Assembly (NCBI RefSeq): GCF_009688945.1
Contig: NZ_AP021874.1
Location: 3,782,001 to 3,846,000, forward strand
Direction: 5' to 3'
Length of the DNA: 64,000 nt
Source of the DNA: Desulfosarcina alkanivorans
GTDB lineage: Bacteria; Desulfobacterota; Desulfobacteria; Desulfobacterales; Desulfosarcinaceae
The notes under the pieces were generated by a model that saw only the letters and a list, made by a program, of their open reading frames with translations, had not been told where the DNA came from and ran no database searches. This document shows, piece by piece, positions 37,189 through 47,161 of the stretch (positions are counted from its first letter, which is position 1; every line of letters begins with the position of its first letter). Both the position numbers and the translations under genes were made by a program.

Positions 37189-37737
37189 ATGAATTTTTGT
37201 TCCCATTGCGGCGGCCCCGTGGTTCTCCAGGTGCCCGAGGACGATGAACGACCGCGCCACGTCTGCCCTTCCTGCGGCACCATCCATTACCAGAATCCCA
37301 AGCTCGTGGTGGGCTGCATCCCGGTATGGGAGGATCGGATCCTCATGTGCCGCCGGAACATCGAACCCCGGAAAGGGTACTGGACCCTGCCTGCGGGATT
37401 CCTGGAAAACGGGGAGACCGCGGCTGCCGGCGCCCGACGGGAAACCCTCGAGGAAACGGCATCAACCGTTACCGACCTGGAACCCTACCTGATGGTCGAT
37501 ATCGTTCACATCCACCAGATTTACCTGATGTTCCGTTCACGCCTGCTGGCGCCCGACTTTCACCCCACCCGGGAAAGTTCCGAAGTAAAATTGCTCGGAG
37601 AAGCGGACATTCCCTGGAACGACATCGCCTTCAAGGTGGTTGAAAAAACCCTGAGACACTACCTGCAGGACCGGCCATCGGGCCGATTTGTCTTCCGGAC
37701 CGACAAGATTGACAACCGGAGGTTGATCGGCAGTTGA
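37189..37737 (+). CDS. Nudix hydrolase with zinc ribbon
   Basis: 182 residues from the ATG at 37189 (ggag about 9 bases upstream, inside the SurE end). An N-terminal zinc ribbon (CSHCGGP and CPSCG) is followed by a Nudix fold with a complete box: G-FLENG-E-TAAAGAR-R-E-TLEE-T. This layout is found in NudC-like and related Nudix enzymes that hydrolyse nucleoside diphosphate derivatives such as NADH or ADP-ribose. The SQPWPFPxS signature of NudC is absent, so the substrate is left open. Confidence 0.88.
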   Translation: MNFCSHCGGPVVLQVPEDDERPRHVCPSCGTIHYQNPKLVVGCIPVWEDRILMCRRNIEPRKGYWTLPAGFLENGETAAAGARRETLEETASTVTDLEPYLMVDIVHIHQIYLMFRSRLLAPDFHPTRESSEVKLLGEADIPWNDIAFKVVEKTLRHYLQDRPSGRFVFRTDKIDNRRLIGS

Positions 37738-37785
37738 ATTCGACATGCCCCCCTGATAAACCGGTTGCCGCCCCACCGAACGGTG

Positions 37786-38016
37786 TCAAAGGAACTGGCC
37801 GAACTCGATGCCCACCCCCACGCACTGCCGGCCGAGCACGCAGGCGGCGGCATCCGCATCTTCCAGGAAATGGCGCACCTTTTCGCCCCCCAGCTCAAAA
37901 TCCACCGCCCAGGCCCTGTTGGCCGCATCCCATTGTACGACCATATTGCGTTCGCATGATCCAAGTTGGGGATAAATTTCAGATATTTTCTCACATAGTT
38001 CCGATCTATTGACCAT
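37786..38016 (-). CDS. Small conserved-looking acidic protein
   Basis: 76 residues with ribosome site ggaggtg 6 bases before the ATG. The sequence MVNRSELCEKISEIYPQLGS, then WAVDFELGGEKVRHFLEDAD and CVLGRQC, looks like a small folded domain with three Cys. I have a sense of similar short proteins in sulfate reducers but cannot name a family. Convergent with the Nudix gene. Confidence 0.65.
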   Translation of the reverse strand: MVNRSELCEKISEIYPQLGSCERNMVVQWDAANRAWAVDFELGGEKVRHFLEDADAAACVLGRQCVGVGIEFGQFL

Positions 38017-38391
38017 GGGTCACCTCCACGGGTCCTTTTCAACCGCGGCCCCGTCGCGAGTCCATGTGGACCGGATGCGGACGAAGCACGGTGCGGGTTT
38101 GTCGTTGTTTCCGGGAGAGCCGTCAAAGCGGTCAGCAGGAAGAAAACAGGCGGCGGGCGGGTCAGCGTCTTTTCCCCGGATCGATTCAGGGGCTGGTAAT
38201 GACAAAATTCGCCAATTACCAGTGTCCGTAGGAAAGCGGGGCAATCTTGAGCGTGCGCAGAAACCGTGTAAAACCGGCGTTTCCGGAAATATGTAACCTA
38301 AGATAACCGCATTCACCGATTAATCAAGCACGGTCCCTGCAGGGCTTCTGGTACCCGGACCCGTCGCTGGAACCAGGACAATTTGACATTA
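38017..38391. other. Intergenic stretch upstream of the TetR gene
   Basis: About 375 bp. Frames on both strands are short and unlike protein. It carries the divergent promoters of the small acidic protein and, at its right end, the operator-like repeat described separately. Confidence 0.4.
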
Positions 38392-38405
38392 AGACGACCG
38401 GTCAT
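38392..38405 (+). promoter_or_regulatory. Putative TetR operator, site 1
   Basis: agacgaccggtcat lies 13 bp before the TetR start codon and recurs exactly at 39082-39095 in front of nemA. The core gaccggtc is a perfect 8-bp palindrome. E. coli NemR also uses a short GACCGGTC-like palindrome, which supports an operator role. Confidence 0.6.
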
Positions 38406-38417
38406 ATCGTTATTCCC

Positions 38418-39005
38418 ATGAAACGGATCAGAGACCACAGACGCGGCGCCATACTCGAATCCGGTGCGGAATTGATGCTCCGAAAAGGATATCACGGCAC
38501 CGGGATTCAGCAAATCGTCGATGCTGCCGGCGTCCCCAAAGGATCGTTCTACAACTACTTCAGGAGCAAGGAAGATTTCGCCCTGGCCGCGATGGAACAC
38601 ACCAGCCGTGATCATATCTCCCGGTTCGAAGCGGCCCTGCAAAAGGGCTCCCCGTCTCCCCGCAAACGGATCATTGAGGCGTACAGGGCCATGGCAAAAG
38701 CCTATGATGAGGCCCGAAGCTACACCACCGGGTGTTTTGTCGGAAACCTGTGCCAGGAGCTGGCCGACACCAACGCAGCCGTTGCCGAAAAGGCGGAATT
38801 CCTGTTTCGGATATACACCACGGCGCTGGCGCGGTGCATCCGCAGCGCCCAGGCCGCCGGGGAGGTCGCTGCGGAAGCGGACCCCGACCGATTGGCGGAA
38901 GCCATTTTCAACAGCTGGGAGGGGGCCATCCTGCGCATGAAGTCCAGCCGGAGCATCGGGCCCCTGAATGCGTTTCTGGGCATGCTGGAGATGCTGCTGC
39001 AATAG
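38418..39005 (+). CDS. TetR-family regulator, NemR-like
   Basis: 195 residues. The N-terminal helix-turn-helix (GTGIQQIVDAAGVPKGSFYN, YFRSKEDFALAAM) is typical of TetR/AcrR proteins, and the C-terminal all-helical ligand domain contains TTGCFVGNLCQELADTN, a segment shared with the NemR/AcuR group, with two Cys that could sense electrophiles as NemR does. It is 124 bp upstream of nemA and shares an operator motif with it, so it probably represses itself and nemA. Confidence 0.88.
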   Translation: MKRIRDHRRGAILESGAELMLRKGYHGTGIQQIVDAAGVPKGSFYNYFRSKEDFALAAMEHTSRDHISRFEAALQKGSPSPRKRIIEAYRAMAKAYDEARSYTTGCFVGNLCQELADTNAAVAEKAEFLFRIYTTALARCIRSAQAAGEVAAEADPDRLAEAIFNSWEGAILRMKSSRSIGPLNAFLGMLEMLLQ

Positions 39006-39081
39006 TGCCGGACAGGAACTGGAAATGGCAGGTCATGGTCCAGACAACAAGGCAACTGGGTTTGAACCCAACCAATGAAAT

Positions 39082-39095
39082 AGACGACCGGTCAT
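39082..39095 (+). promoter_or_regulatory. Putative TetR operator, site 2
   Basis: Exact second copy of agacgaccggtcat, 34 bp before the nemA start, inside the TetR-nemA spacer. A second partial site, ggaatcaatgaccgc, follows at once. Confidence 0.6.
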
Positions 39096-39129
39096 TGGAA
39101 TCAATGACCGCATTGAAAGGAACACCATC

Positions 39130-40221
39130 ATGACAGACACGTTATTTACCCCCTATACCCTCGGATCGTTAACCCTGCCCAACCGCCTGGTCATGGCGCC
39201 CATGACCCGCAACCGCGCCGATGAAAACGGAGTGCCCCGGCCCATGACCGCCACCCACTATGCCCAGCGGGCCACGGCAGGGCTGCTGATCACCGAAGCC
39301 ACCCAGGTTTCTGACAAGGCCAACGGCTACATGTTCACCCCCGGCCTCTACACCGACGACCAGGCCCGGGGATGGCGGGCCGTCACCGATGCGGTTCACG
39401 CCAAAGGCGGCCGCATTTTCAGTCAGCTGTGGCATACCGGCCGGGTGTCCCACACCCTGCTGCAGCCGGATGGCGGGGACCCGGTGGCCCCCTCTGCCGT
39501 CCCGGCGGACACCCAGGTGTTCACCCCCAACGGGTTCGAACCGCCAAGCATGCCCCGGGCCCTGGCTGTCGGCGAAATCCCGACCATCGTTGAACAGTTC
39601 GCTCATGCGGCCCGGCTGGCCAAAAGCGCCGGTTTCGACGGCGTGGAGGTCCACGGCGCCAACGGCTACCTGATCGAACAGTTCCTGAAAGACGGTTCCA
39701 ACCGGCGCACGGACGCCTATGGCGGGGACATTCCCTCGCGCATGCGCTTTGCCCTCGACGTGGTCACGGCCGTGGTGGCGGTCTGGGGGCCCGGACGGGT
39801 GGGATTCCGCATCTCTCCGAGGGGCGTCTTCAACGGCATGGTCGACTCGGACCCGCTTGCCCTGTACAGCCGGCTGACTGAAGCGCTCAACGACATTCCC
39901 CTGGCCTACCTGCACCTGATCGAGCCGCTTCCCGGCCACCCCGCTTTTACCAGCCAGGAAGAGGTGCCGCCGGTCGGCAAGGAGCTGCGCAGGATCTACC
40001 AGGGGTCCCTGATGATCAATGGGGGCTACGGCAAGGAGAGCGGCGAAAAGGCAATTGCCGAAGATGCGGCGGACCTGGTGGCCTTCGGGGTTCCCTACCT
40101 GGCCAATCCGGACCTGGTGGAACGCTATCGTCGCAACGCACCGCTCAACGTACCGGATCAGGACACTTTCTACGGCGGTGATGAAAAGGGGTACAACGAC
40201 TATCCGTTTCTGGACGAATAA
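39130..40221 (+). CDS. nemA: Old-yellow-enzyme ene-reductase (N-ethylmaleimide reductase)
   Basis: 363 residues forming one TIM barrel. Family motifs are LPNRLVMAPMTRNRA at the FMN site, QLWHTGRVSH, the catalytic GFDGVEVHGANGYLIEQFL region, DAYGG, and INGGY near the phosphate site. It reduces activated C=C bonds or nitro groups with NAD(P)H and FMN, detoxifying electrophiles. It is preceded by the TetR gene and shared operators and followed by a strong terminator at 40255, so it ends a two-gene unit. Confidence 0.93.
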   Translation: MTDTLFTPYTLGSLTLPNRLVMAPMTRNRADENGVPRPMTATHYAQRATAGLLITEATQVSDKANGYMFTPGLYTDDQARGWRAVTDAVHAKGGRIFSQLWHTGRVSHTLLQPDGGDPVAPSAVPADTQVFTPNGFEPPSMPRALAVGEIPTIVEQFAHAARLAKSAGFDGVEVHGANGYLIEQFLKDGSNRRTDAYGGDIPSRMRFALDVVTAVVAVWGPGRVGFRISPRGVFNGMVDSDPLALYSRLTEALNDIPLAYLHLIEPLPGHPAFTSQEEVPPVGKELRRIYQGSLMINGGYGKESGEKAIAEDAADLVAFGVPYLANPDLVERYRRNAPLNVPDQDTFYGGDEKGYNDYPFLDE

Positions 40222-40254
40222 CCGACTGAAGTGCCTGTGGCACACGATCCCAAA

Positions 40255-40285
40255 AAAAACGCCGGCCCCCGGGGTCGGTGTTTTT
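40255..40285. terminator. Bidirectional terminator
   Basis: A run of A, then cgccggccccc, ggggtcggtg and ttttt form a hairpin that works on both strands: it follows nemA on the plus strand and covers the last bases of the convergent exonuclease-like gene on the minus strand. Confidence 0.75.
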
Positions 40286-41145
40286 CATGACCACTGCGGT
40301 TGCAGGGAGCGGATAAAGGACACCTCGTTCCGGTATTGTTCGACGGTACTGCGATGGGCGGGAATGGGGTTGGGCGTGACTGCTGGAACGGGCAGCCGCA
40401 GGCGGCGGTCAAAGGGCGTCTGGCCGAGTTTCATGTTGAAGGCGGTGACCATCAGGGCTTCCAGATTGATGGCATCCTGCAGGTTGTAGGCCAGCAGGGT
40501 CTCTAAGGCCTGTTCGTCACGATTGCGAAGGTAGGCCTTCCACAGCACGACCGCGAACAGCCCGTCAATGTCTTCAAGATCACCGCGGTGCATACCCAGC
40601 TGCGCCTCGCAACGTTTGAGTCCCCCTTTGAGCCCCAGGCTGGAGAGCACGTAACGCAGGTCGATGTGGGCATGGTCCAGAGGCCGGCCAAAATGCCGTT
40701 CGATCACCGGCACGTCGAAACATTTCCCGTTGTAGGTCACCAGCACGCGATAGCGGCCAATGTCGTCGATGAAGTCCTCCAGGTTTCGTCCATTCACGTA
40801 GGTGGCCATCGTCGACCCGTCGTAAACGGCAATGGTCGAGATGGTACAGTCCGTTTCCAGCCCGGTGGTTTCGATATCCAGGTATGCGGTCCGGTTGCGG
40901 AACTCACCGAACAGACGCCACTGCTGGCTGGCCGGAATGCGCCGGGCGAAAAAATCGGGGTTGCAGCCGTCCAGTTGGCGCCGGGATTCGATCAGGGTCT
41001 CGGAAATGGCTGCCCGTCTGGAGGCCGACAGCTTCAGCGACGCATCGTCGAAAAAAGCGTCCCAGTCATGGACGCCGGCGGCCCAGAAGCCCTGTTCGGT
41101 TTTCGGTCCGATGCCCGGGATATGGATAAACGTGTGTCGAAGCAT
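40285..41145 (-). CDS. Ribonuclease H-like/DEDD exonuclease-domain protein
   Basis: 286 residues. The N-terminal 50 residues contain a helix-hairpin-helix-like start (IPGIGPKTEQGFWAAGVHDW). An RNase H-like DEDD domain follows from about 85: YLDIETTGLE (D and E), VTYNGKCFDVPVIE (D), and NLQDAINLEAL (D). It resembles the YprB/predicted-exonuclease group found next to or within DNA-repair helicases. The fold fits processing of single strands, but the substrate is unknown. The first codon has no strong ribosome site visible. Confidence 0.75.
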   Translation of the reverse strand: MLRHTFIHIPGIGPKTEQGFWAAGVHDWDAFFDDASLKLSASRRAAISETLIESRRQLDGCNPDFFARRIPASQQWRLFGEFRNRTAYLDIETTGLETDCTISTIAVYDGSTMATYVNGRNLEDFIDDIGRYRVLVTYNGKCFDVPVIERHFGRPLDHAHIDLRYVLSSLGLKGGLKRCEAQLGMHRGDLEDIDGLFAVVLWKAYLRNRDEQALETLLAYNLQDAINLEALMVTAFNMKLGQTPFDRRLRLPVPAVTPNPIPAHRSTVEQYRNEVSFIRSLQPQWS

Positions 41146-41238
41146 AAGGTGACGTTTACCCGATTTTGCCAGGAATTGAAATGGGAATCGATGCAGGCCC
41201 GGAAAGGATGTGCGGGCGTGGAAAAGATCGGGTTGACG

Positions 41239-41403
41239 CTATGGGCGCTCTTCTTCAGGCGGTGCTTCATTCTGGGACGGTTCTTGATCCCCTTGGGAAA
41301 TGACGCTGTTTTTTTCCAATTTGTTTTTTCGTTTTTCTTCTTTCTTTTTCTTTCTGGCCAATTCTTTCTGGCGCTTTTGAAAGGAATAATTCGATCTTGC
41401 CAA
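41239..41403 (-). CDS. Small basic Lys/Arg-rich protein, TTG start
   Basis: 54 residues starting with TTG at 41403; the near-perfect ribosome site aaggagg lies 7 bases upstream and fixes the start. The product begins ARSNYSFQKRQKELARKKKK and ends in an acidic PPEEERP-type tail. I have seen similar short ARSNYSFQKRQKELARKKK proteins in proteobacteria; function unknown, possibly nucleic-acid binding. It lies between the exonuclease-like and cold-shock genes, in the same direction. Confidence 0.7.
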   Translation of the reverse strand: MARSNYSFQKRQKELARKKKKEEKRKNKLEKNSVISQGDQEPSQNEAPPEEERP

Positions 41404-41514
41404 TGGCCGACCTCCTTCGTTTTAACCGCTTAAATTCATAATAGGATCGATGCAAAAAAACCTCGATACGGCTGCCGGACGGCAGGGGGTGGCGAAGGGT
41501 CCGCACCGTGGTCC

Positions 41515-41556
41515 AAACAAAAAAGGCACCCCCGCGTATCGCAGGGGATGCCTTTT
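41515..41556 (-). terminator. Terminator of the cold-shock gene
   Basis: On the minus strand aaaaggcatcccctgcgat pairs with cgcgggggtgcctttttt and ends in a T run, 17 bp after the cold-shock gene stop. Confidence 0.8.
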
Positions 41557-41572
41557 ATTTCTCAACAGAAGG

Positions 41573-41773
41573 TTAAACTACGGTGACATTCGTGGCGGAA
41601 GGACCTTTGGGTCCCTGCTCGATGTCAAAGGAAACGCGGTCACCGTCATTCAAAGATTTGAAACCGGTAGCGTTGATGGCAGAATGATGAACAAACACAT
41701 CTGCTCCGTCTTCCTGCTCAATGAATCCGAATCCTTTTTGGTCGTTAAACCACTTTACTATTCCATTAGCCAT
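41573..41773 (-). CDS. Cold-shock domain protein
   Basis: 66 residues from the ATG at 41773, with aaggagg in front. The single cold-shock domain has the RNA-binding motifs KGFGFIE (RNP1) and VFVHHSAI (RNP2). CspA-type proteins act as RNA chaperones. The region upstream, roughly 41774-41950, is probably a long 5' leader, as is usual for this family. A terminator follows directly. Confidence 0.95.
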   Translation of the reverse strand: MANGIVKWFNDQKGFGFIEQEDGADVFVHHSAINATGFKSLNDGDRVSFDIEQGPKGPSATNVTVV

Positions 41774-42065
41774 GATAACATCCTCCTTTCTTAAGATTTT
41801 CAACGTCGCAGACTGGAGGGTGCCACTCGGACAAATGGGGTTTACCTCTAGAAAGAAACTGCCCTGCACAAGGGTCAGGACTTGATTGATTACAGCCAAT
41901 CTAATCCTTATTGGAGAGAAAGCAAGCGAATCATTCGTTATTTTCAATAAAAATGACGGGCGCAGATATTTTAACAGGCGAAAATATGGGCTTATGCTGA
42001 AATGGTTGAAATGGTTGCAGCGTTGATGATAATTTATCCGTTCCTGTGACCGAGGAGATCTGGAA

Positions 42066-43994
42066 ATGAAAAACGTTCACGCTGAATCGGATGCCCGCGC
42101 CCAAAACCAGTCGAAACCAACAATCGAGAAAGAAAAAAGCTATCGTGAGCTCATCGAGAATCTGAACGATATTGTCTACACCACTGATGACAAAGCCATC
42201 GTGACCTGGGTCAGCCCTAACATCAGCCGGCTGTCCGGATATACGCCCGACGAAGTGATCGGAAAAAATTTCATCGATTTCGTTGCCCCCGATGATCTGA
42301 CGGGACGGATCGATCAGTTTTTAAAAATTCTTGGCGGTACCACCCAAGCCACGGAATACCGGCTGGTCACCAAAACAGGTGAAATAAAATGGGCCCGGAC
42401 CAATGGGCGGCCGATCAGGCGCGAAGGCCGTGTCGTGGGCGTCCAGGGGATTCTCGTTGATATTACCGATCAAAAAAAAACCGAAGAAGCGCTCCGACAA
42501 TCCGAAGAAAAGTACCGAATCCTGGTCCAGCATGCCAAAGATGCAATCTTTGTTATCCAGGAGGAGCGCATCCGGTTCATGAATCCCAAGGCATCGGAAA
42601 TACTGGGGTACACCTGTGAGGGCATCGCCGACCGATCCTTTATCGACTTCGTGCATCCGGACGACCGTGCTGCCATCGTGGACCGTTATATCCGGCGCCT
42701 GCGCGGTGAGCCCCTGTCCGACCAGATCTCCTTCAGGATATTGAACAAGGATGGCGATGTCAGGGATGTGGACCTCAATGCCGTGCTGATTTCCTGGGAA
42801 AAAAAGCCGGCCATCCTGAATTTTTTAAGGGATATCACCCGCCACAACCAGATGGAGGCCCAATTGCGCTATGCGCAGAAAATGGAGGCCCTGGGGACCC
42901 TGGCCGGAGGTATCGCACACAATTTCAACAACCTGCTCATGGGCATTCATGGTAATGTATCGCTGTCCCTGATGCGCTTGGACCCGTCTGCATCTTCCAT
43001 AAAATATCTGGAAAATATCAACAAGCTGGTCGAAAGCGGCTCCCGGCTGACCCACCAGCTATTGGATTCCGCCCGGGGCGGGAGTTGCGAATTCGGCACC
43101 GTGGACGTCAACCAGCTGGTCAGGGAGGTTTCCGAAACCCTGACGGCCACGAAAAAGCACATACGGCTGCATCCCCGGCTGTCCGAAAAGATCCCGTGCA
43201 TTCAAGCCGATCGCGGCCAGATCGAGCAGGTGCTGCTGAACCTTTTTCTGAATGCCGCCGATGCAATGCCCGATGGAGGAAACGTGTTTATCGAGACATC
43301 TGCCCTGACAGGGGCCGGGGCCAGGGGGAAAGCCGCGCTGTCCAGCCATCGAACGTATGTCCTCCTGAAGGTGTCCGATGGCGGCACCGGCATTCCTGAA
43401 AAAAATCTGGATCGCATCTTCGAACCTTTTTTTACCACCAAAGGGTTGGAAAACGGCACCGGGTTGGGGCTTTCCACCGCATACGGAATCGCCAAAAGCC
43501 ATTACGGGGATATTGCCGTTGAATCCGAGGTCGATAAGGGGTCGAGCTTTTTTGTATACCTGCCGGCATCCGAGGACGGATTGGCAGCCACCGAAACGAT
43601 GAAGGTATCCGAAGCGGCAACAGGACAAGGAACCATTTTGCTGGTCGACGATGATGCGTCGGTGATTGAAACCAGCGCGGAGTTGCTGGAGCTGATGGGC
43701 TTCGCGGTGTTAACGGCCTCCTGCGGGCCGGACGCACTGGGAACGTTTCTGAAAAAGTGGCAGCTGATTGACCTTGTGATTCTGGATCTGATCATGCCTG
43801 AAATGAGCGGCAAAGCGCTCTATCACCAGATGAAGAAAATCAACCCGGGGGTGAAGGTCTTGCTTTCAAGCGGATTCAGTGTATCCGGTGAAGCCGAGGA
43901 CCTGCTGCGCATCGGGTGCCATGGATTCATCCAGAAACCGTACGATATCAAACAGCTGTCAGCAACCATAGTGGACATCCTGTCGGCGGAATAA
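42066..43994 (+). CDS. PAS-PAS hybrid histidine kinase
   Basis: 642 residues, no membrane helices. PAS domains lie at about 25-140 and 145-265, followed by a HisKA domain with His285 ([14 protein letters not shown]), an ATPase domain ([30 protein letters not shown]) and a C-terminal receiver (LLVDDDASV, phospho-acceptor Asp in [16 protein letters not shown] Lys). It may sense redox or small molecules in the cytoplasm. The ribosome site aggaga precedes the start. It faces a second hybrid kinase of the same class across a 126-bp convergent gap, with similar kinase and receiver segments, so one may have arisen by duplication. Confidence 0.92.
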   Translation: MKNVHAESDARAQNQSKPTIEKEKSYRELIENLNDIVYTTDDKAIVTWVSPNISRLSGYTPDEVIGKNFIDFVAPDDLTGRIDQFLKILGGTTQATEYRLVTKTGEIKWARTNGRPIRREGRVVGVQGILVDITDQKKTEEALRQSEEKYRILVQHAKDAIFVIQEERIRFMNPKASEILGYTCEGIADRSFIDFVHPDDRAAIVDRYIRRLRGEPLSDQISFRILNKDGDVRDVDLNAVLISWEKKPAILNFLRDITRHNQMEAQLRYAQKMEALGTLAGGIAHNFNNLLMGIHGNVSLSLMRLDPSASSIKYLENINKLVESGSRLTHQLLDSARGGSCEFGTVDVNQLVREVSETLTATKKHIRLHPRLSEKIPCIQADRGQIEQVLLNLFLNAADAMPDGGNVFIETSALTGAGARGKAALSSHRTYVLLKVSDGGTGIPEKNLDRIFEPFFTTKGLENGTGLGLSTAYGIAKSHYGDIAVESEVDKGSSFFVYLPASEDGLAATETMKVSEAATGQGTILLVDDDASVIETSAELLELMGFAVLTASCGPDALGTFLKKWQLIDLVILDLIMPEMSGKALYHQMKKINPGVKVLLSSGFSVSGEAEDLLRIGCHGFIQKPYDIKQLSATIVDILSAE

Positions 43995-44120
43995 ACCATC
44001 ACACACCCGATGGCCGGGTGCCCTCCGGGTTCCAGGGCCCGCCAAGGCGCTGTGAAGCCGGAGGTGGGCAGCGAAAAAGAGTTGCACCCGCGGATGGCGT
44101 TCGTCTGCCGCCATCATTTT

Positions 44121-46484
44121 CTACCTGGTGGCCTTGCGGTTATCGAGGACCCTTCTGAGCTGTTCGGACAATTCGTAGATATTGAACGGTTTCTGGATAA
44201 ACCCGTTGCAGCCCCTTTCCATGATGGCCTTCGTCTGGCCGCCCGGAGAGTAGCCGCTGGACAATATCACGGGCATCGCCGGTTGAAGCTCCCGGATGCA
44301 ATCGAATGTCCGGCCGCCGTCCATGCCGGGCATGATCAGATCGAGGATCACCAGTTGAACGTCGCCGCCGTTTCGCCTGACCGCCTCCACCGCGCGTTCA
44401 CCATTTCTGGCCACCATCACATCATAGCCCAGCTCCTCCAGCAGGGCCTTTCCGACGCCGAGAATCAACTCTTCATCATCGACCAGAAGAATCGTCTCGG
44501 CCCCTTCGACCAGCTGCCTTGCCAGAGGGGCTGGCTGCCACACCGCCCCGTCAATCAACGGCAGGTAGATGGTAAAGGTGGTCCCGTGGCCGACTTCACT
44601 GTAAACGGTAATGATCCCCTCGTGATTTTTGATGATGCCATAGGCCGATGCCAGCCCCAGGCCGGTGCCGCGCCCCATTTTTTTGGTTGTGAAAAACGGA
44701 TCGAAAATCCGCTGGCGAATGGAGGCATCCATGCCGACGCCGGTGTCGGTGACCGAAATCTTGGTGTAATGGCCCGGTTTGACCTGGCAGGGATTGCAAT
44801 AGGCATCATCGAGGGCGACGAGGCCCGTATCCAGGTATAGATCCCCGCCGCCAGGCATGGCCTGCCACGCGTTGATATACAGGTTCAGGAAAACCTGTTC
44901 GAGCTGGCTCCGGTCTGCGGCGACCACGGGTGAGGGGCGCTTCAGGTTGGTGTGGATGCGAATTTCCTTTCTCGTCCGGCCAAACATCGTTGCACTTGCC
45001 ACCAGCAGTTCATTGATGTCGACGGGACGCACCTCATATTTTCCTCCCCTGGCAAAACCCAACAATTGTCTGGTCAGGTGGGTCGCGCTTTGTATGCACG
45101 CCTCGATGGCGACGATATGCTCCATATGCGGGTGGGATGGCGCCATACGAAGCGATAAAAGCGAGGTGCGGCCCTGAATGCCCATGAGCAGGTTGTTGAA
45201 ATCGTGGGCTATTCCCCCGGCCAAAGTGCCGACGGCCTCCATTTTTTGAGATTCGAGCAGCTTGTTCTCGAGCCGTTTCCGTTCGGCAAACAGGTCGTCT
45301 ATCTCGTCTTTGATCAGTTTGATGGACTGGAAAAGCACGTAAAACGGATCATCTTCGGTGATTTCCATCGGGGGTTCGCCCCCTTCCCGGTCCCACTTGA
45401 TGCCGCCGATATAGGTCAGGAGCTGTTCGATTTTTCGTCGGTTGGGATCTTCCGCTGTCACGTCCGCTGAAAACCGGGGCTGGCCGGATGGCGGACGCTG
45501 CCGGTCCTGACTGACCATCAGAAAGGCGTGATCAAGGTCCCGGACGATTTCAACGCTGAACGGCAAAAATGGCCGGGCCAGAAGTGCCGCCGTATGCATG
45601 GAGGCATTGGCGTGATAAAGGATATAGGCGCGCAGCGGGAACCGGCGGTTCCATTTTTTCAATGATTCGAGAAAGGCGATTCGTCCCTGACGGTTTCCCC
45701 GGCCCAACCGGCTTGCGTCAATGATAACATATTCTATTGCGGAACCATGGGGCAGTTGGGCCTGGAATAAAGGACGCATTTTTTCAAGCATCGGTATGTG
45801 CTCGCGCTCGATGCCGCCCTCGGCGATCGAATGAAGAATGCGCCTGTCGACGATGACAGAGCGATTGGCAAATTTCGGCGTTTGAATATTCCAGGACTCG
45901 TTCGAAAGCACTTCCACCGGTGAGAACGACCGGTTTGAACGATCGATGCAGGTTTGTTGGCCGAACAGGAATGCGTCCGACCCGGACAGGGACGGGTCGC
46001 ACAGCTTGAGTGCACGCACAGCGGCATCTCCGTATTGCCCTTCCACGTAAATGGGTTTGTCCGACAGGTTGAAACGGCGGCCTATTTTGACCGCAATGGA
46101 AAGCAAAGGGGACAAATTACAGAATATTAACGCCAGAATCCGTTGGTTGGCGGTCAACCTGTTGGTGGCGTACTGCCGGGCCGACTGGCTGACCCCCTCC
46201 AGGGCGGCATAATCTTCTATTTGCAGATATTGTCCGTTTACGCCGCTTACGGATTCGGCCACGGCCTCGTTGAGCGCCAGTGACTGCCGGACTCCGGTGA
46301 TGTCGGCAAACCCTTCCGGACAGCTGTAGATGATGGCCCCGCCGATCACATAAAAATTGGCCACCAGCGTTTCACCGACCTGCTGCCGGATCCATTCGGG
46401 GCGGAACGCGACCCTGAACCCCGTGACCGGGCAAACCCAATCCGGCTGCAAGCATCGTCCGCCCTGATTTGAAAGCGTGTTCAT
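44121..46484 (-). CDS. Hybrid histidine kinase with unrecognised N-terminal sensor
   Basis: 787 residues from the ATG at 46484; the frame could extend 49 codons upstream, but that part is not protein-like and no start has a strong ribosome site. Residues 1-360 contain no PAS I can see: a PocR-like stretch (GGAIIYSCPEGFADI, IEDYAALEGV) is followed by a region with VEGQYGDAAVRALKLCDP. A coiled linker leads to HisKA ([14 protein letters not shown]), an ATPase domain (VTDTGVGMDASIRQRIFDPF) and a receiver ([30 protein letters not shown]). Partner unknown. Confidence 0.88.
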   Translation of the reverse strand: MNTLSNQGGRCLQPDWVCPVTGFRVAFRPEWIRQQVGETLVANFYVIGGAIIYSCPEGFADITGVRQSLALNEAVAESVSGVNGQYLQIEDYAALEGVSQSARQYATNRLTANQRILALIFCNLSPLLSIAVKIGRRFNLSDKPIYVEGQYGDAAVRALKLCDPSLSGSDAFLFGQQTCIDRSNRSFSPVEVLSNESWNIQTPKFANRSVIVDRRILHSIAEGGIEREHIPMLEKMRPLFQAQLPHGSAIEYVIIDASRLGRGNRQGRIAFLESLKKWNRRFPLRAYILYHANASMHTAALLARPFLPFSVEIVRDLDHAFLMVSQDRQRPPSGQPRFSADVTAEDPNRRKIEQLLTYIGGIKWDREGGEPPMEITEDDPFYVLFQSIKLIKDEIDDLFAERKRLENKLLESQKMEAVGTLAGGIAHDFNNLLMGIQGRTSLLSLRMAPSHPHMEHIVAIEACIQSATHLTRQLLGFARGGKYEVRPVDINELLVASATMFGRTRKEIRIHTNLKRPSPVVAADRSQLEQVFLNLYINAWQAMPGGGDLYLDTGLVALDDAYCNPCQVKPGHYTKISVTDTGVGMDASIRQRIFDPFFTTKKMGRGTGLGLASAYGIIKNHEGIITVYSEVGHGTTFTIYLPLIDGAVWQPAPLARQLVEGAETILLVDDEELILGVGKALLEELGYDVMVARNGERAVEAVRRNGGDVQLVILDLIMPGMDGGRTFDCIRELQPAMPVILSSGYSPGGQTKAIMERGCNGFIQKPFNIYELSEQLRRVLDNRKATR

Positions 46485-46774
46485 CTTGGATTCGCCCTGA
46501 TCGTGAACGATTATCACTTCGTCAATGGCGCCTGCAATAAGGCCATGACGGCAATGGGTTGCGCCATATGAAGGTATCAAACCTGGAATAGAGAGGATGG
46601 AGATGGAGGCCCGTACAGGCCAATATGCCAAAGTAACGGCAAAAATTCAATCTTTTTGAAGGGTTTCAGGGCAATCCGGCTGGCCCATCCCCGGGCGCTT
46701 GAATCCGCCCGGAGACCAGCCTTCATGCCCTTGTCCCGTCTCCCGGTGCCTGATCGGGATAAATGACCGCCGGG

Positions 46775-47161
46775 CTATCGGACGCGATGGCCGGTTCGCT
46801 TCAGGACCGAAACGGCCTGCTCCAGATCGTGTCGTTTTACCAGGACATAGTCCGTGTCATACGTGGAGAGGGCGAAAATTGAAATGCCGGCATCGGCCAA
46901 TGGCCCGGCCACTGCCAGGAGAATGCCGGTGAGTGAAAAATCCAGGGGGCCTTCAATTTTCAGGGCGAGAAAGCCAGGCTCGGTCCGGACGCCGCCCGGT
47001 GGCGCGTCCTGGCGGCAGACGATGGACAGTTCGTCCGCCGTGCGGGTGACGGAAGTCAGGCCCTGCACGGGCAGCCAGTCGGGAACAGGCGCGTCCGGCG
47101 CCAGCCGGCACACCGACAATGGATCCTCCAGAACCGACAGGGTCAATTGAACAGGTTTCAT
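46775..47161 (-). CDS. ACT-domain (CASTOR-like) protein
   Basis: 128 residues from the ATG at 47161, overlapping the methyltransferase stop by 4 bases. The pattern QLTLSVLEDPLSVCRLAPDA and GPLDFSLTGILLAVAGPLAD, GISIFALSTYDTDYVLVK fits the two-ACT small proteins (YkoF/CASTOR-type) that bind amino acids. It is probably a small-ligand sensor with no DNA-binding part. Operon with the methyltransferase. Confidence 0.75.
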   Translation of the reverse strand: MKPVQLTLSVLEDPLSVCRLAPDAPVPDWLPVQGLTSVTRTADELSIVCRQDAPPGGVRTEPGFLALKIEGPLDFSLTGILLAVAGPLADAGISIFALSTYDTDYVLVKRHDLEQAVSVLKRTGHRVR

